NCBI GenBank assembly: GCA_937890765.1
Contig: CALADQ010000026.1
Location: 62,001 to 126,000 of the forward strand
Length of the DNA: 64,000 nucleotides
Origin: an uncultured Candidatus Neoarthromitus sp.
GTDB taxonomy: Bacteria; Bacillota; Clostridia; Clostridiales; Clostridiaceae
Reading direction: 5' to 3'
Shown here piece by piece: positions 8,689-17,166 of the stretch. The notes beneath the pieces were generated by a model, which saw only the letters and a list, made by a program, of their open reading frames with translations, was not told the DNA's origin and ran no database searches. Every line of letters starts with the position of its first letter. Within the stretch, counting starts at the first letter, position 1. The translations under genes were made by a program, and so were the position numbers.

Positions 8689-9878
8689 GGAATAATTATT
8701 TTAAACGTAACTCCCTTATCCAAATTATTAAGCACCTCTACGCTAGCTCCCAATTTTTGAATAGAACTTTCAACAATCGATAATCCCAATCCAGTTCCTC
8801 GCGATTTTGTTTTGGAGCCAATAACTTTGTAAAATCTATCAAAAATATTTTCAATTTCATCTTCAGGTATTCCAATTCCATCATCTGAAAACGTTAATAT
8901 AACATCATTTAACTCTTCAATGCAATTAACTTTTAAACAACTTCCAAACGAATGCTTTATTGAATTATCCATTATGTTAATAAAAACTTGACGCAAATAT
9001 TCTTCACAACTCAGCACAACAATTTTATTTCCCACAATTTCAATTTCAAAATTATTTTCTAAACTTTGAGGACTCAAAAGTTGCTTTATACTATTTAATA
9101 AAGATAAAATTTCAATTTTTTGTTTGCTCATATCGCTCTGAGTTTCTATTTCGGAAAATACAAGAACATCGCTTATTAAATTATTTAATCTTATCGCCTC
9201 TTTATTTATTATGGAATAAAACATTTGCCTATCTTCTTCTTCCTCAACCTCTTTCAGAGTTTCCGAAAAACCAATTATGGAAGTTAGAGGAGTCTTCAAT
9301 TCGTGAGTTATATTTGAAATAAATTCTTTGCTCATGTAATCTAATTTTTTGTATTGAGAAACATTTTTAAATTTATAAACCTTAAAACCGTTTTCAAGCT
9401 CGCCAACGCAACACGAAATATTTTCACCATTAATTTCAAAATCTTTAGATTGAAAATTAAAAATCCAATTAAAGGGGCTATACAAAACTGACGAACCCAA
9501 CAATTTTTCAGAATTATCTATGTTAAACAAAGAAATCAATTCTTTATTTACATAACATATTTTGTCCTCATTATCTAAAATCAAAATGCCCACATCAATA
9601 CTTTCAAGAACATTTTTAAAAATTATGTTATCTTTATATGAAGTTCCAAAATCATCATACATTTTTTCAAATTTGATTTTTACAAGGTCAATCATATTTT
9701 GTATTTTAAAATCTTTTTTATTAGCCATCCAAACAAAATCCTTCAAATAATTTTTAGAATTCATTTTAAGAATACTTAAAATTCTGTTTTTAAGATTTTT
9801 GTGATAAACATAAGTGTTAATAATAAAAAACAAAATTAAAACAATCAAAACTATACAAACATTTTTAACATTAAACAT
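8676..9878 (-). CDS. phoR: Phosphate-sensing histidine kinase PhoR
   Basis: Membrane sensor kinase that phosphorylates PhoP. Order: one N-terminal membrane helix (about residues 5-22), a PAS-like domain (ILDNEDKICYVNKEL, about 110-125), HisKA with the phospho-accepting histidine in ITHELKTPLTS, then HATPase with N box NIMDNSIKHS, G1 DDGIGIPEDE and G2 GTGLGLS. The ATG at 9878 overlaps the phoP stop by 8 bases, implying coupling. The frame extends 8 codons further upstream but without an SD. The 400-residue length lacks the large extracytoplasmic loop of Bacillus PhoR. Confidence 0.93.
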   Translation of the reverse strand: MFNVKNVCIVLIVLILFFIINTYVYHKNLKNRILSILKMNSKNYLKDFVWMANKKDFKIQNMIDLVKIKFEKMYDDFGTSYKDNIIFKNVLESIDVGILILDNEDKICYVNKELISLFNIDNSEKLLGSSVLYSPFNWIFNFQSKDFEINGENISCCVGELENGFKVYKFKNVSQYKKLDYMSKEFISNITHELKTPLTSIIGFSETLKEVEEEEDRQMFYSIINKEAIRLNNLISDVLVFSEIETQSDMSKQKIEILSLLNSIKQLLSPQSLENNFEIEIVGNKIVVLSCEEYLRQVFINIMDNSIKHSFGSCLKVNCIEELNDVILTFSDDGIGIPEDEIENIFDRFYKVIGSKTKSRGTGLGLSIVESSIQKLGASVEVLNNLDKGVTFKIIIPKTK

Positions 9879-10581
9879 TTTTAAAATTAAATTTATACCC
9901 AATTCCTCTCATAGTTTCTATGAACACAGGATTTTTGTCATCATCCTCAACCTTTTTTCTAAGATTTCTAACATGAACATCAACGGTGCGAGTTTCACCA
10001 ACATATTTATAGCCCCAAATTCTATCCAAAATATACTCACGAGTCAAAACTCTTCCATTGCTTTTAATCAGCATAACCAAAAGTTCAAATTCTTTAAAAG
10101 TCAACTCAAGTTTTAAATCTTTTTTATAAACCTCTCTTGCTTCCAAATCTACACGAATATCTCCAAATCTAAACTCTTGAGACGACAAAAATTTTTTGCT
10201 ATTGGACTTCTCCATTCTTCTAAAAACAGCATTTATACGTGCAATCAATTCATTTATAGAAAATGGTTTACAAATGTAATCGTCCGCCCCAAGCTGAAAT
10301 GCCAAAACTTTATCAAATTCTCTGCTCTTTGAAGAAACAATTATTATTGGAACATCTTTTGTATTTTCATTTTCAGAAAGCTCTTTACAAATTTCGAATC
10401 CATCTTTTTCTGGAAGCATTAAATCCAACAAAATCAATTCTGAATTAAAAGTTACAACATTTTCAATTATGTTTAATCCATCTGAAACACAATTAACATG
10501 AAAACCATTTTTGTTTAAATTGTATTTCAACAATTCAGCAATGCTCGCCTCATCTTCAACTATTAAAATTTTTCTATTCAT
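9871..10581 (-). CDS. phoP: Phosphate response regulator PhoP/PhoB
   Basis: OmpR-family transcription factor that binds PhoP boxes when phosphate is scarce. The receiver domain has the acidic pair EDE, the phospho-acceptor aspartate in LILLDLMLPEKDG (about residue 51) and the switch lysine in ICKPF. The C-terminal winged helix ends with TRTVDVHVRNLRKKVE and MRGIGYKF. The ATG at 10581 fits the family N-terminus NRKILIVEDE. An extended -10 promoter sits just upstream, at the end of pgeF. Confidence 0.95.
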   Translation of the reverse strand: MNRKILIVEDEASIAELLKYNLNKNGFHVNCVSDGLNIIENVVTFNSELILLDLMLPEKDGFEICKELSENENTKDVPIIIVSSKSREFDKVLAFQLGADDYICKPFSINELIARINAVFRRMEKSNSKKFLSSQEFRFGDIRVDLEAREVYKKDLKLELTFKEFELLVMLIKSNGRVLTREYILDRIWGYKYVGETRTVDVHVRNLRKKVEDDDKNPVFIETMRGIGYKFNFKNV

Positions 10582-10630
10582 AAAAATCAAATTCCTTTTC
10601 AATTTCATTTAAAAAAGAAGCCTTACCCCC

Positions 10631-10639
10631 ATTATATCA
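10631..10639 (-). promoter_or_regulatory. Extended -10 promoter for phoP-phoR
   Basis: The minus strand reads TG-A-TATAAT, a consensus extended -10. The TGA is also the stop codon of pgeF. No good -35 is visible at 17 bases, as expected for an extended -10 promoter. Confidence 0.5.
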
Positions 10640-11356
10640 CATAAAAATAAATGAAAGAATTCTATTTAATGAAGTTGTATCTTTTCGATATGAATAAAAT
10701 TTAACCTCTTCACTACAATAAGTGCAATAATTGCATGAACTAATGTTTAGCTCAGAAATTCCCTTATTAAGTGCCGAGGTCTTTATACATTCAAACAAAT
10801 TCAAATTATTTTTTGAATAAATATTAAAATTATTTTTAAACGCATCCTTCTCCAAAAATTTATTTATCAAATCAACTCCAACTTCATAACAACAAACTTT
10901 ATTATGTGCTCCAACAAAAATTTCTATATCATCCAACTTACTTCCATAATCACTAATAAAAATATCAATAGAATTTGCAATTATTTCATCATAGGTTCCT
11001 CTCCACCCACTATGTAAAATTGAAACAACTTCATTCGACCTATCAAATAAAAAAATCGGCACACAATCCGCCGTAAAAACACCAAGAGCAAAATTTTTTT
11101 GATTAGTTATAAGCCCATCACCAACAACACCACTTAAAAAATTTGAATCACATTTTCTAACAACATTTCCATGAACTTGCGAAACCGTAAACAATTTTTC
11201 AAAACCAAATTTATTTTTTACAAAATCAACATAACCCTCATAAGTTTTCAATTTTGGATTAAACCCAAAATCAGAATTAGCCGTAGTCGTTACCAAATTA
11301 ACATTTCCTATTTTTTTATACAAAAAATATTTTCCATCAAGATTAATTAAATCCAT
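10637..11356 (-). CDS. pgeF: Purine nucleoside phosphorylase PgeF / YfiH family (former polyphenol oxidase)
   Basis: Members of this Cu/Zn laccase-fold family act on purine nucleosides, and PgeF also edits peptidoglycan precursors in E. coli. The 239 residues show the metal/active-site motifs SQVHGNVV, GVFTADCVPI (Cys), ILHSGWRGT (His) and GAHNKVCCYEVG, and the C-terminal SYRKD. Start ATG at 11356 is preceded by AAGGTGG at 5 bases. It follows ylmC by 24 bases and is probably cotranscribed with it. Confidence 0.9.
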   Translation of the reverse strand: MDLINLDGKYFLYKKIGNVNLVTTTANSDFGFNPKLKTYEGYVDFVKNKFGFEKLFTVSQVHGNVVRKCDSNFLSGVVGDGLITNQKNFALGVFTADCVPIFLFDRSNEVVSILHSGWRGTYDEIIANSIDIFISDYGSKLDDIEIFVGAHNKVCCYEVGVDLINKFLEKDAFKNNFNIYSKNNLNLFECIKTSALNKGISELNISSCNYCTYCSEEVKFYSYRKDTTSLNRILSFIFM

Positions 11357-11380
11357 AGAATCCACCTTAAAAAAATTTTT

Positions 11381-11650
11381 TTAATTTCCTGGTTGCAATA
11401 AATCAAGATTACTTCCATCAACTAGTATAACATCTATACCAATTTTTACAATCTTATCCCAAGGTATCTCAATATAATTATTTTTAGAAAACCAAGAAGT
11501 TTTCGTGTGCATTAGCATAATTGATAAAACTCTTTGCTTGTCAGTATCAACTTTAAAATCACTTATGTAACCAATTTTAGCTCCAATACTTACATCTATA
11601 ATTTCCATAGTCTTTAAATTATTTAAAGAAAACGACCTTTCCAATATCAT
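11381..11650 (-). CDS. ylmC: PRC-barrel sporulation protein, YlmC/YmxH family
   Basis: An 89-residue single PRC-barrel protein whose precise role is unknown; the family is restricted to spore-forming Firmicutes. The IDVSIGAKIGYISDFKVD core (about residues 18-35) and the C-terminal IPWDKIVKIGIDVILVD are characteristic. As in many Clostridia and Bacillus it lies directly downstream of sigG, though here a terminator separates them, so it may have its own promoter or depend on readthrough. Confidence 0.85.
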   Translation of the reverse strand: MILERSFSLNNLKTMEIIDVSIGAKIGYISDFKVDTDKQRVLSIMLMHTKTSWFSKNNYIEIPWDKIVKIGIDVILVDGSNLDLLQPGN

Positions 11651-11717
11651 AAATACTCCTAAATAAATAAAAAATTTTATTAATTTATATGTGTAAATTT
11701 TTATAAATATACTTTTA

Positions 11718-11752
11718 TAAAAAAATAAAAAGCTACTTAAAAAGTAGCTTTC
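11718..11752 (-). terminator. Terminator after sigG
   Basis: A perfect 10-bp stem (11729-11738 with 11742-11751) and a short loop are followed on the minus strand by a U-rich run. It begins within 5 bases of the sigG stop. Confidence 0.85.
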
Positions 11753-11754
11753 AC

Positions 11755-12525
11755 CTATATATATTTCCTCATGTGTTTAAGAGCTGTCTTCTCCAACCTT
11801 GAAACTTGAGCTTGCGATATTCCAATTTCTTCTGCAACTTCCATTTGAGTTCTTCCAGTAAAAAATCTCAAATTTAAAATCATAGTTTCTCTTTTGTTTA
11901 ATTTTTTCATGGCTTCTTTTATAGATATATCTTCAATCCAATTTTCATCACAATTTTTTGAATCACTTATTTGATCCAATACAAAAATCGAATCTCCTCC
12001 ATCATGATAAATAGGTTCAAATAATGAAATGGGATCTTGAATCGCATCTAGAGCGAATACAACATCTTCCCTAGGTATATTTAATTCCTTAGCTATTTGA
12101 GAAATAGTTGGTTCTTTATTATTTTCAAGAATTAATCTATCTTTTACAATTAACGCTTTATACGCAATATCTCTTAAAGACCTACTTACTCTTATTGAAT
12201 TGTTATCTCTAAGATATCTTCTTATTTCTCCTATAATCATAGGAACAGCATAAGTTGAAAATTTTACATTTTGGCTTAAATCAAAATTATCCAAAGCTTT
12301 TATAAGTCCTATACATCCAACTTGAAACAAATCATCAACATTTTCTCCACGATTATTAAATCTATGTATAACACTTAAAACCAACCTAAGATTTCCTTGA
12401 ATAAAAGTTTCTCTAGCAGAAGTATCTCCATCTCTCATTTTCAACAAAAGCTCTTTCATCTCTTTATCTTTAAGAACTGGTAATTTTGATGTATTAACCC
12501 CACATATTTCAACCTTACTTATCAT
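11755..12525 (-). CDS. sigG: RNA polymerase sigma-G, forespore-specific sporulation factor
   Basis: Directs late forespore transcription. The 256 residues are very close to Bacillus SigG: the N-terminal KVEICGVNTSKLPVL stretch, core-binding NLRLVLSVIHRFNNRGE, region 2 VDDLFQVGCIGLIKA with KFSTYAVPMIIGEIRRYLRD (regions 2.3-2.4), region 3, and the region 4 helix-turn-helix EEIGISQAQVSRLEK. ATG at 12525 has an AAAGGGG SD. A sigma-F-type promoter in the short gap after sigE lets it be read separately from the spoIIGA-sigE unit. Confidence 0.97.
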   Translation of the reverse strand: MISKVEICGVNTSKLPVLKDKEMKELLLKMRDGDTSARETFIQGNLRLVLSVIHRFNNRGENVDDLFQVGCIGLIKALDNFDLSQNVKFSTYAVPMIIGEIRRYLRDNNSIRVSRSLRDIAYKALIVKDRLILENNKEPTISQIAKELNIPREDVVFALDAIQDPISLFEPIYHDGGDSIFVLDQISDSKNCDENWIEDISIKEAMKKLNKRETMILNLRFFTGRTQMEVAEEIGISQAQVSRLEKTALKHMRKYI

Positions 12526-12560
12526 ATTATCGCCCCTTTAGAGTACTTTATCCTCTTTAG

Positions 12561-12590
12561 AGTATAACCGACATTATTCGTTTTTATTCA
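12561..12590 (-). promoter_or_regulatory. Sigma-F-type promoter for sigG
   Basis: TGAATA (12585-12590) is followed after 15 bases by GGTTATACT (12561-12569), which fits every fixed position of the sigma-F -10 GGnnAnAnT. sigG is a classical sigma-F target, so location and sequence agree. Confidence 0.75.
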
Positions 12591-12629
12591 TTCTTTTTAA
12601 CTATTTCGTAAATACTTTGTAGTAAATTT

Positions 12630-13340
12630 TTATAACATTTTATTGATTTCTTTTTTTAATTTTTTGATTATACGCTTCTCTAATCTTGAAATATAAGACT
12701 GAGAAATTCCTAGAAGATCAGCTACTTCCTTTTGAGTTTTTTCGATACAACCATTCAATCCAAACCTTAAAGATATTATTTCATGTTCTCTATTGTTTAA
12801 AGAATCCATAGCTATAACCAAAAGCGTTCTGTCGACTTGCTCTTCTATAAATTCGAAGACATTATTTTCATCAGAACCTAAAATATCTGAAAGAAGAAGC
12901 TCATTTCCATCCCAATCAGTATTCAAAGGCTCATAAAAAGAAATTTCACCTTTAACCTTATTTGTTCTTCTCAAATACATCAAAATCTCATTTTCTATAC
13001 ACCTTGAGGCATAAGTTGCCAATTTTATTTTTTTATCTGGATTAAAAGTATTAACAGCTTTTATTAAACCTATAGTTCCAACGGAAATAAGGTCCTCGAC
13101 CATAATCCCAGTATTTTCAAATTTTTTAGCGATGTACACAACCAACCTTAGGTTTCTTTCTATCAAAGTTGTCCTTATATCATCATTATCATTTATCAAT
13201 AATCTACTAATAAGTTCATCTTCTTCATCGCGTGTAAGGGGCGGAGGAAGTGCATCACTACTTCCTATGTAAAATATAGCTTTAGAAAGCCCCCTAAATT
13301 TAAACAATAAATGATTGATGAGAATTATAATTTTTTTCAT
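12630..13340 (-). CDS. sigE: RNA polymerase sigma-E precursor, mother-cell sporulation factor
   Basis: First mother-cell sigma factor, made as an inactive precursor. The N-terminal pro-sequence is hydrophobic/basic and is followed by FYIGSSDALPPPLTRDEE, which resembles the region where SpoIIGA cleaves Bacillus pro-SigE. Region 2 reads VEDLISVGTIGLIKAVNTF and CIENEILMYLRR; region 4 ends ADLLGISQSYISRLEKR. At 236 residues it matches the family. It starts 10 bases after spoIIGA, its activating protease. Confidence 0.96.
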   Translation of the reverse strand: MKKIIILINHLLFKFRGLSKAIFYIGSSDALPPPLTRDEEDELISRLLINDNDDIRTTLIERNLRLVVYIAKKFENTGIMVEDLISVGTIGLIKAVNTFNPDKKIKLATYASRCIENEILMYLRRTNKVKGEISFYEPLNTDWDGNELLLSDILGSDENNVFEFIEEQVDRTLLVIAMDSLNNREHEIISLRFGLNGCIEKTQKEVADLLGISQSYISRLEKRIIKKLKKEINKML

Positions 13341-13350
13341 TATTGTCCCC

Positions 13351-14121
13351 CTAAATTATACATCTCGATAATATTGCTTCAAATCGATTTTCAGAATCCA
13401 AAGTCACTTGTGTTGTGCACAAAATAACGTCTGTAAAAAATTCGTGAGAATCACTTTTAAAACAAACATTTTTTACCTTTGTACCTTCAAAATAAGAAGT
13501 ATCACCAGTTATAACCTTATATGGAATCTTATAAAAATATTTTTCATTATAAAATATTCCAGGCATGCAACGTGTTTCAACAATTATCACAGGAAGACCT
13601 GTAATAGGTTCTCTTAATTCATTACCAGTATCTAGGAATCCCTTAAATTTATAAATTTTATTTCTGTACTCTAAAGTAACGTTAAATATGTAATTATTAA
13701 AAAATGCATTCTTTTTTATATATTTTTTTGTAATGTCAAATATTACAAAAACAATTAAAAAAATTATTAAAACAAACAAATAATTAACTTTATTTAAATT
13801 AACGTTTAAAAATGAAATTATTCCGAACAACATAAATGAAATAAACATTACAGTGATTAAAACTTGAAAAACATATCGAAAAGTAAATTTAGGAATGTGG
13901 AAATATAAATTAGTAAAAAACGAGACCACAGTTATAAAAAACAAATATAGAATTGAATCAAACTTTATAAAAATCAAAACGCATACTAAAGAAGAAATGA
14001 TTGACGAAAAAATTAATTTACGAATACTCAATTTAAAATTCAACATTTTGAAGCTCACGTAAAAAATAAATAAATTAAAAATGAAGTTCTCAAATAATAA
14101 CAAATCTAAATAAACAGTCAT
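13351..14121 (-). CDS. spoIIGA: Sigma-E processing peptidase SpoIIGA
   Basis: Membrane-bound aspartic protease that removes the pro-sequence of SigE on a signal from the forespore. About five hydrophobic N-terminal segments occupy residues 1-130. The soluble C-terminal half holds the catalytic motif FLDTGNELREPITG. The start is ATG at 14121 behind GAAGGAG. At 256 residues it is shorter than the Bacillus protein (309) mainly in the C-terminal domain, in line with clostridial versions. Confidence 0.9.
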   Translation of the reverse strand: MTVYLDLLLFENFIFNLFIFYVSFKMLNFKLSIRKLIFSSIISSLVCVLIFIKFDSILYLFFITVVSFFTNLYFHIPKFTFRYVFQVLITVMFISFMLFGIISFLNVNLNKVNYLFVLIIFLIVFVIFDITKKYIKKNAFFNNYIFNVTLEYRNKIYKFKGFLDTGNELREPITGLPVIIVETRCMPGIFYNEKYFYKIPYKVITGDTSYFEGTKVKNVCFKSDSHEFFTDVILCTTQVTLDSENRFEAILSRCII

Positions 14122-14235
14122 ATTCAAGTTCTCCTTCAAAAATCATTTCTCTATTATATAAATTTTCATTTTAAAATTTTGTTGTTTTTAGCTATCTCAC
14201 AAAATAATTCTTTGTATAATATTTTACAATGTTTT

Positions 14236-14272
14236 CAAAAAGAAAGAGTTGCTCTACACAAGAACAACTCTC
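14236..14272 (-). terminator. Terminator after ftsZ
   Basis: Arms AGAGUUG and CAACUCU on the minus strand, followed by UUCUUUUUG, lie 6 bases past the ftsZ stop and separate ftsZ from spoIIGA-sigE. Confidence 0.75.
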
Positions 14273-14277
14273 AAAAA

Positions 14278-15432
14278 TTATTTATTAAAATCTCTCTTTC
14301 TTAAGAAGGCTGGTATGCCATAATATTCTTCTTTCTCACTGTTATTTAATTTGAAATCTTTCTTCTCCTCATCCTTCTTAACTTTCATTTCACTGTCATT
14401 AGATTGAGAAGAAACATTTTCAGAATTTGTAGATAAAATTTCTCCTTTAAGAATTTCACTAACTTTTTTAGTGTTACCACCTTCAAATCCTGTAGCAATT
14501 AAAGTAACCCTTATCTCATCTTTCAAATCCTCATCTATAACTGCTCCAAACATAAACACAGCATCTTCATCAGTAGATTCTTGAACCATATTTCCAGCCT
14601 CATGAATTTCATGTAAAGATAAATCTGGACCACCAGTGACATTCATAAGAACTCCCGTAGCTCCAATAATAGATGTCTCAAGTAAAGGAGAAGATATTGC
14701 TTGCTTAGCAGCTTCGATAGCTCTATTTTCTCCAGTACCTCTGCCTATTCCCATATGAGCAAGTCCCTTATCACTCATTATCGCTTTAACATCCGCGAAA
14801 TCCCTATTAACAATACCAGGAATAGTTATAAGATCAGATATACCTTGAACACCCTGCCTCAAAACATCATCAGCCTTTTTAAAAGCTTCAAGCAACGATG
14901 TCTTTTTATCAACCATAGTCAACAAACGTTCATTCGGAATTGTAACTAAAGTGTCAACCTTGCTCATTAAATTTGCTATTCCTTTATCAGCTTGAATCAT
15001 TCGTTTTCTACCTTCAAAAGGAAAAGGTTTAGTGACAACTCCAACAGTTAATATTCCCAATGACTTAGCTATCTCTGCAACAACAGGAGCGGCGCCAGTA
15101 CCCGTACCACCACCCATTCCTGCCGTTATAAAAACTAATTCCGCTCCTTGAATAGCTTCCTTAATCATATCCTTGCTTTCTTCAGCAGCTTTTTCTCCAA
15201 TTTCAGGATTTGCACCAGCCCCAAGCCCTCTGGTTAATTTTTCACCTATCTGAATCTTAGACTCAGCTCTAGATAAACTCAAAGCTTGATTATCAGTATT
15301 AACAACTATAAATTCGACATTCTTTAAACCATCTTCAATCATTCGATTAACGGCATTCCCTCCACCGCCCCCACATCCAACAACTTTTATTCTGGCATTC
15401 TGAAAAGCGCCGTTCATATCAAAATCCAACAC
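14278..15432 (-). CDS. ftsZ: Cell division GTPase FtsZ
   Basis: Tubulin homologue that forms the division ring. Visible: GCGGGGGNAVNRM nucleotide-binding loop, the tubulin signature GGGTGTGAAPV, the T7 synergy loop region NRDFADVKAIM, a variable acidic linker, and the C-terminal peptide IPAFLRKR that binds FtsA/SepF. GGAGG placed 7 bases before the GTG at 15432 gives MLDFDMNG, like other clostridial FtsZ, and 384 residues; the longer frame to 15486 is not needed. It stands alone, upstream of the spoIIG locus. Confidence 0.97.
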   Translation of the reverse strand: MLDFDMNGAFQNARIKVVGCGGGGGNAVNRMIEDGLKNVEFIVVNTDNQALSLSRAESKIQIGEKLTRGLGAGANPEIGEKAAEESKDMIKEAIQGAELVFITAGMGGGTGTGAAPVVAEIAKSLGILTVGVVTKPFPFEGRKRMIQADKGIANLMSKVDTLVTIPNERLLTMVDKKTSLLEAFKKADDVLRQGVQGISDLITIPGIVNRDFADVKAIMSDKGLAHMGIGRGTGENRAIEAAKQAISSPLLETSIIGATGVLMNVTGGPDLSLHEIHEAGNMVQESTDEDAVFMFGAVIDEDLKDEIRVTLIATGFEGGNTKKVSEILKGEILSTNSENVSSQSNDSEMKVKKDEEKKDFKLNNSEKEEYYGIPAFLRKRDFNK

Positions 15433-15841
15433 ACTAATTCCTCCTATACTAGAAAAACTAAATTTTAACTTCTGTAAAAACCCCAATTAACTAAAAAACG
15501 TATAAACTTAAGAAAAAACAACAAAATAATCTATGTAAATAATTTTAAAATTGCATATTTACTAAAAATTTAATCTTATATTTAATCCTCAGTTTATTTG
15601 CAATCTTTACACGTAGCAATTATTAAATAACTTTATATACTATCATCACATTAATTTAACACATTTCTAAACAATTATGGAAAATATTTTTAAACAATTC
15701 AAAAAATTCCCTCTCAAAATTTCGAAAGATTTATTAGGAAATCAAATCTTCTAGTATACAAATTTATAAAATAATTAAATTAGACATTAAAGTTATTCGA
15801 TATCACTACATATATTCAACAAAAATTTAAAAACTCCTTGT
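15433..15841 (-). other. Non-coding gap between ftsZ and the glycosyltransferase
   Basis: About 400 bases with no supportable gene. It holds the ftsZ promoter, two SD-like sequences on the minus strand (near 15709-15715 and 15834-15839) that lead only to frames of about ten codons, and a weak 7-bp hairpin (15726-15732 with 15744-15750) that may end the glycosyltransferase transcript. It is very AT-rich; I see no RNA gene. Confidence 0.6.
15575..15603 (-). promoter_or_regulatory. Candidate sigma-A promoter for ftsZ
   Basis: TTGCAA (15598-15603), a 17-base spacer, and TATAAG (15575-15580), about 140 bases upstream of the ftsZ start. Confidence 0.45.
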
Positions 15842-17113
15842 TTAGTTTTTAAATTTTTCTAATTCCTTTATACTAACATTTCTTGAATGATCAGTATGAA
15901 ACCATTCTTTCTTATTTTTATTTATTATCCCTTGTATAGCTATAGGAACCCACGTAACTATATAAAAAGGATATACAAATATATAATACAAAAATACTTT
16001 TAAACTTAATTTAGAATCTAAATATATCATTACTGGTGTCAAAATGAATTGAAATATAAAATAAGCCAAACACATCAACTCTATAGCTCTAAATTTAAAA
16101 CTAATTGCATGTCCACCAAATATACCAAACAATGATATTATCATCTTACCTATATTAAAAACAGATACTATTCCAAGTATAGTTATTACAATTGGCTGTA
16201 TAGAATACAGAGCACAATCGAGCGACTTAAAATCTTTACGAAAAATAAATCTCTCTATCAATTTCCAAAAATATCTACTAGATACATCAGCAAATCCTTG
16301 CATCCATCTCTTTCTTTGATTCCAAGACTGTCTTAAAGTAAGAGGTTTTTCATCATAAACAACTGCTTTGTATGCCGAAACAACACGCATATCATTCATC
16401 GCTAATTTACATGTAAATTCCAAATCTTCTGTTAAACAAGTAGCTCCCCAACCTATTTTTTTCAATGTTTCTATCTCTAAACAAAATCCAGTTCCAGATA
16501 ATTGACAAGAAAGCCCCAAGTTATCTCTACAAAGTTGGAACAATCTATTATTACTCCAAAAAGCTATTGAATAACTCATAGTTAACCAATTATCATTTGG
16601 ATTTTTACTATCTATATAACCTTGAATAACCTTGTGACCATTATTAAGTTTTATATTCATTTCATTTAAAAAATTTGGAGAAACCATATTATCTGCATCT
16701 AAAACAATAATAGCTGAATAATTTTCTTCTTCCATATCAAAAATATTATTAAACATCCACTCAAGTGCATATCCTTTTCCTCTTTTTTCATCATCAAACC
16801 TCTGATAAACAATAGCACCCTCATTTTCTGAAAATTCCGCAGTTCTATCCGTACAATTGTCAGCAACAACAAAAACATTATAAAAATCTTTATCATAATT
16901 TAAAGCATTCAAACTTTTAATACTATTAGAAATAACCTTCTCTTCATTATGAGCAGCTATAACAATAGCAAACTTATTTTTATTGCAACATTGATTGTCT
17001 TTGCGACTTTTTATAAGAAGTCCTAAAACCGAAATCAATAAATAATAAAAGGAAATAATATACACTAAAATTACAATTCCAGAAGCTATCTTTTCAATTA
17101 AATCAAAAATCAA
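15842..17113 (-). CDS. Membrane glycosyltransferase, family 2 (processive type)
   Basis: A 423-residue inverting glycosyltransferase with a membrane helix at about 8-34, a cytoplasmic GT-A domain and three to four C-terminal membrane helices. Catalytic landmarks: IVIAAHNEE (about 50-58), VVADNCTDRT, the DxD motif VLDADNM, the TED motif in TCLTEDLEF and QRKRW (the QxxRW-like motif of processive synthases such as hyaluronan/poly-GlcNAc synthases). The start is TTG behind AGGAGG. It lies downstream of sigK and a pilT-like gene, so a role in a spore or cell-surface polysaccharide is possible. Sugar and product are unknown. Confidence 0.85.
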   Translation of the reverse strand: MIFDLIEKIASGIVILVYIISFYYLLISVLGLLIKSRKDNQCCNKNKFAIVIAAHNEEKVISNSIKSLNALNYDKDFYNVFVVADNCTDRTAEFSENEGAIVYQRFDDEKRGKGYALEWMFNNIFDMEEENYSAIIVLDADNMVSPNFLNEMNIKLNNGHKVIQGYIDSKNPNDNWLTMSYSIAFWSNNRLFQLCRDNLGLSCQLSGTGFCLEIETLKKIGWGATCLTEDLEFTCKLAMNDMRVVSAYKAVVYDEKPLTLRQSWNQRKRWMQGFADVSSRYFWKLIERFIFRKDFKSLDCALYSIQPIVITILGIVSVFNIGKMIISLFGIFGGHAISFKFRAIELMCLAYFIFQFILTPVMIYLDSKLSLKVFLYYIFVYPFYIVTWVPIAIQGIINKNKKEWFHTDHSRNVSIKELEKFKN

Positions 17114-17166
17114 AATTATTATACCTCCTTAATAGCCACTTATTAAATACATTACTACAATACAAG

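Noticed and set aside
15679..15715. Small gene in the ftsZ-glycosyltransferase gap behind GAGAGGG
   Set aside because: The frame after the SD-like sequence is only about eleven codons with no conserved feature.
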